Source of the DNA: Frigoriglobus tundricola
GTDB taxonomy: Bacteria; Planctomycetota; Planctomycetia; Gemmatales; Gemmataceae
Assembly: GCF_013128195.2 (NCBI RefSeq)
Contig: NZ_CP053452.2
Location: 620,001 to 684,000, forward strand
Length of the DNA: 64,000 bases
Direction: 5' to 3'
Both the position numbers and the translations under genes were made by a program. Under the pieces are notes generated by a model that made no database searches, had not been told where the DNA came from, and saw only the letters and a list, made by a program, of their open reading frames with translations. Positions 62,500 to 64,000 of the stretch are shown one piece after another. Position 1 is the first letter of the stretch, and each line of letters begins with the position of its first letter.

Positions 62500-62814
62500 C
62501 TATTCGTCTTCAATCGCCAACAGGAAGAGAGGAGTCACGTTCGGCGAACATGCCAGGATCGCGTCTTGGATCGCATCCCGCACGTCATCGAGACAGTTGT
62601 GGAGGCGGTTCGCGGTCGCGTTGTCGAGCCTCTTGGACAGTTTGCCGTTTGTTTGGAGCGCGACGGTAACGTTGTCGAAAATCGCGCGCTGCTCCACCAG
62701 CCACAGCAGGATTGTGCCTTGAGTCAATTCCTGTTGCGAGCCGGTCGCCGTGATTGAGCGGCCCGCAAGCGACTTCCGGGAGCGCTTCGGCGAGTTGAGT
62801 TGCTGCTTCGCCAT
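62500..62814 (-). CDS. Hypothetical helical protein A (paralogue of the gene at 63707)
   Basis: This is a 104-residue protein. After a basic N-terminus (KQQLNSPKRSRKSLAGRS) it reads ILLWLVEQRAIFDNVTVALQTNGKLSKRLDNATANRLHNCLDDVRDAIQDAILACSPNVTPLFLLAIEDE. The same layout, with LLLWLAEQRATF, occurs in the protein at 63707, so these are paralogues. No known family is identified. Confidence 0.55.
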   Translation of the reverse strand: MAKQQLNSPKRSRKSLAGRSITATGSQQELTQGTILLWLVEQRAIFDNVTVALQTNGKLSKRLDNATANRLHNCLDDVRDAIQDAILACSPNVTPLFLLAIEDE

Positions 62815-62933
62815 TTATGCACCTTTTTCTTTTCCAGAGGAACGGGTCAGGGTGGACACGTTGCCACCATCTGAGGGCCGGCCGGGACCCACCCCGCCAA
62901 CGGGGCGGGGTGTGAGGTGGTTATCGGGCTCGG

Positions 62934-63305
62934 TCAGACGTTCCAGTGCTTCATGTACCCTTCGGCGTACTTAACCGGGTCGCCCGGCTTACAGTCCACG
63001 AGCAGGAGGCACAGCTCGCCGGTGAGGCTCTCCAGGTCGAACACCGCCTCACCGAGGCGCTTGGCATCGAGGGCGCCGTGGAGCAGGTGCTCCGGGTCCG
63101 CCACGGCGTCGTGGACCGCCCCCATGCTCTTGCAGACGGCTTCGAGTTGGGCGCGGACCGACATGAGCCACGCCGCCAGGTCGCGGCGGGTGAACTCCTC
63201 TGCGGTCTCGCGCGCGCCGAGGTCGTCGGTTGCGGCCTCCTTGCCCGGGGCCTTCGCCCTGCGGTCCCGGGCCGGCTTCGTGGTCGTCTTCGTTCGGCTG
63301 TCCAT
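62934..63305 (-). CDS. Hypothetical helical phage protein
   Basis: ATG 63305 gives 123 residues. A basic low-complexity start (TKTTTKPARDRRAKAPGKEA) precedes a helical domain (LAAWLMSVRAQLEAVCKSMGAVHDAVADPEHLLHGALDAKRLGEAVFDLESLTGELCLLLVD). No family is recognised. Confidence 0.5.
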   Translation of the reverse strand: MDSRTKTTTKPARDRRAKAPGKEAATDDLGARETAEEFTRRDLAAWLMSVRAQLEAVCKSMGAVHDAVADPEHLLHGALDAKRLGEAVFDLESLTGELCLLLVDCKPGDPVKYAEGYMKHWNV

Positions 63306-63397
63306 GAGAATCGCTCCGGAAGTGGGCGCTCCCCCGAGCGCCCGATTGCCCCGCGAACGGCTCGAACGTTCGCGCCTGCCGGTCGGGGCCGGGCGGG

Positions 63398-63625
63398 TCA
63401 CTTGCCGCGCTTCCCCTTCGTCGGCTCGGCGTCCGCTTCGGCCGCGTCCGCCTTCGCCGCGGCGAGCGGCTTCGGCTGGACCGCTGTCGCCAGCATGGCC
63501 CGCAACTCCGCCAGATCGGCCGGGGGCTGCTCGCCCTCGGGAGTGACGGCCTTCACGCCGTCCGCGACGCCAGATACGATGGCTTCCGCGGCCTTCCGCC
63601 GGAGCCAAGAGAACGGATCGATCAC
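63398..63625 (-). CDS. Small hypothetical protein
   Basis: GTG 63625 has GGAGATTTCCC directly upstream and gives 75 residues. IDPFSWLRRKAAEAIVSGVADGVKAVTPEGE is helical, followed by an alanine and lysine-rich tail. It lies about 57 bases downstream of hairpin element II. Confidence 0.45.
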   Translation of the reverse strand: MIDPFSWLRRKAAEAIVSGVADGVKAVTPEGEQPPADLAELRAMLATAVQPKPLAAAKADAAEADAEPTKGKRGK

Positions 63626-63682
63626 GGGAAATCTCCACAAGGGGGTGAGAAGGGCCGGACAACACGCCCGACCCGGAGTGTC

Positions 63683-63707
63683 AACTGTGGTCATTTCGGC
63701 CACAGTT
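63683..63707. promoter_or_regulatory. Hairpin element II (related to 61370-61400)
   Basis: AACTGTGG (63683-63690) pairs with CCACAGTT (63700-63707) around TCATTTCGG. The loop core ATTTC and most stem bases match element I. It overlaps the stop of the gene at 63707 and stands about 57 bases upstream of the minus-strand start at 63625. Confidence 0.55.
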
Positions 63708-64000
63708 CAATGGCGTTCCAGTTCCCGCAGAAAGGGCGGCGTCTCGCCCGACGTACAGGAGTCGAGTGCGTACTGAAGCCCGTCGGTCACCGCATCGATC
63801 TCACCGGCGATGGCCTCCGCGTCGGCTGTGCCCAACAACTCGCTCAGTGCGCCGTGCCCCCGCAGCGAGTCGGCCACGGCGACGAACGTAGCCCGCTGCT
63901 CCGCCAGCCACAGTAGCAACGCGCTCCGGGCGCGCTGTCGGGCCAGCGCCGGGGCCGGTTTGGCAACGCGTCGGGCTGCTCGCTTCGAAGTCTTCTTCGC
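63707..64000 (-). CDS. Hypothetical helical protein B (partial; continues beyond window)
   Basis: The frame is open to the end of the window with at least 97 residues; an internal TTG at 63919 is the only start candidate here. The N-terminal part visible is basic and alanine-rich (KKTSKRAARRVAKPAPALA), then LLLWLAEQRATFVAVADSLRGHGALSELLGTADAEAIAGEIDAVTDGLQYALDSC and GETPPFLRELERH. It is a paralogue of the gene at 62500. The true start lies beyond 64000. Confidence 0.5.
   Translation of the reverse strand, partial: AKKTSKRAARRVAKPAPALARQRARSALLLWLAEQRATFVAVADSLRGHGALSELLGTADAEAIAGEIDAVTDGLQYALDSCTSGETPPFLRELERH

Larger units (their letters stand above)
46111..64000. mobile_element. Prophage-like integrated element (left part; right end beyond window)
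   Basis: This element starts next to tRNA-Arg and carries an integrase, regulators, a DnaB helicase, a small-terminase-like gene, a tail assembly chaperone with frameshift, a tape-measure-like gene, a large structural protein and a set of minus-strand regulators. Part of it (47500-50500) has clearly lower GC than the chromosome. No large terminase, portal, protease or capsid gene is visible. The right attachment site was not found, so the element continues past 64000. Confidence 0.75.

Noticed and set aside
46111-64000. CRISPR array or defence island
   Set aside because: No regularly spaced identical repeats and no cas genes were seen; the 20-bp iterons are too short and few.

Overview
The window is high-GC bacterial DNA that reads as a planctomycete of the Gemmataceae (Gemmata-like). 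Supporting signs are a 2,506-residue surface protein with the planctomycete 'EQLEDRSLLA' export motif, a Gfo/Idh/MocA oxidoreductase facing a DUF1080 protein, DUF4912 and DUF4058 families, and many short palindromic intergenic repeats, some of which have entered genes. The lineage is inferred from gene content only.

Chromosomal part (1-46110). A sigma-54 activator (minus) lies next to a DoxX-like membrane protein. A DinB-like protein, an NRDE (TANGO2-like) protein and a DedA/ATP-grasp fusion follow on the plus strand, then a broken RNA ligase gene and a fatty-acid desaturase. 7716-16636 is a complete minus-strand F-type ATP synthase operon in classical order (atpI-atpZ-atpB-atpE-atpF-atpH-atpA-atpG-atpD-atpC). 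It has two intruders: a frameshifted toxin-like gene between atpA and atpG, and a small membrane protein between atpG and atpD. AtpA carries an unusual insertion of about 60 residues. 17310-34339 holds DUF4912, ApbE, DoxX, oxidoreductase, DUF1080, SDR, two large multipass membrane proteins (the first frameshifted), glutamate dehydrogenase, a KamA-type aminomutase and an ATP-grasp ligase. After a decayed DUF4058 gene and a proline-rich secreted protein comes the giant surface protein (autotransporter-type beta repeats, ten Ig-like repeats, FG-GAP repeats), then an ABC-2 exporter pair.

Mobile part (46111 to beyond 64000). A prophage-like element begins beside tRNA-Arg(CCT). In order it has a tyrosine integrase, a divergent ribbon-helix-helix regulator, an AAA+ ATPase bracketed by two near-identical 31-bp inverted operator-like sites, winged-helix and HTH proteins, a replication pair ending in a DnaB helicase, and a small-terminase-like protein. 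A tail module follows: a tail assembly chaperone with a textbook -1 frameshift signal, a tape-measure-like gene and a 640-residue structural protein. A minus-strand cluster of small regulators and orphan genes closes the window. No large terminase, portal or capsid gene lies between the terminase-like gene and the tail genes, so the element may be a satellite, a degraded prophage or a tail-based particle. Its far end is outside the window.

The most notable observations are the chaperone frameshift signal, the paired operators around the AAA+ gene, the 20-bp-spaced iterons, the headless tail module, the AtpA insertion with the genes lodged in the atp operon, and several genes entered by palindromic repeats.
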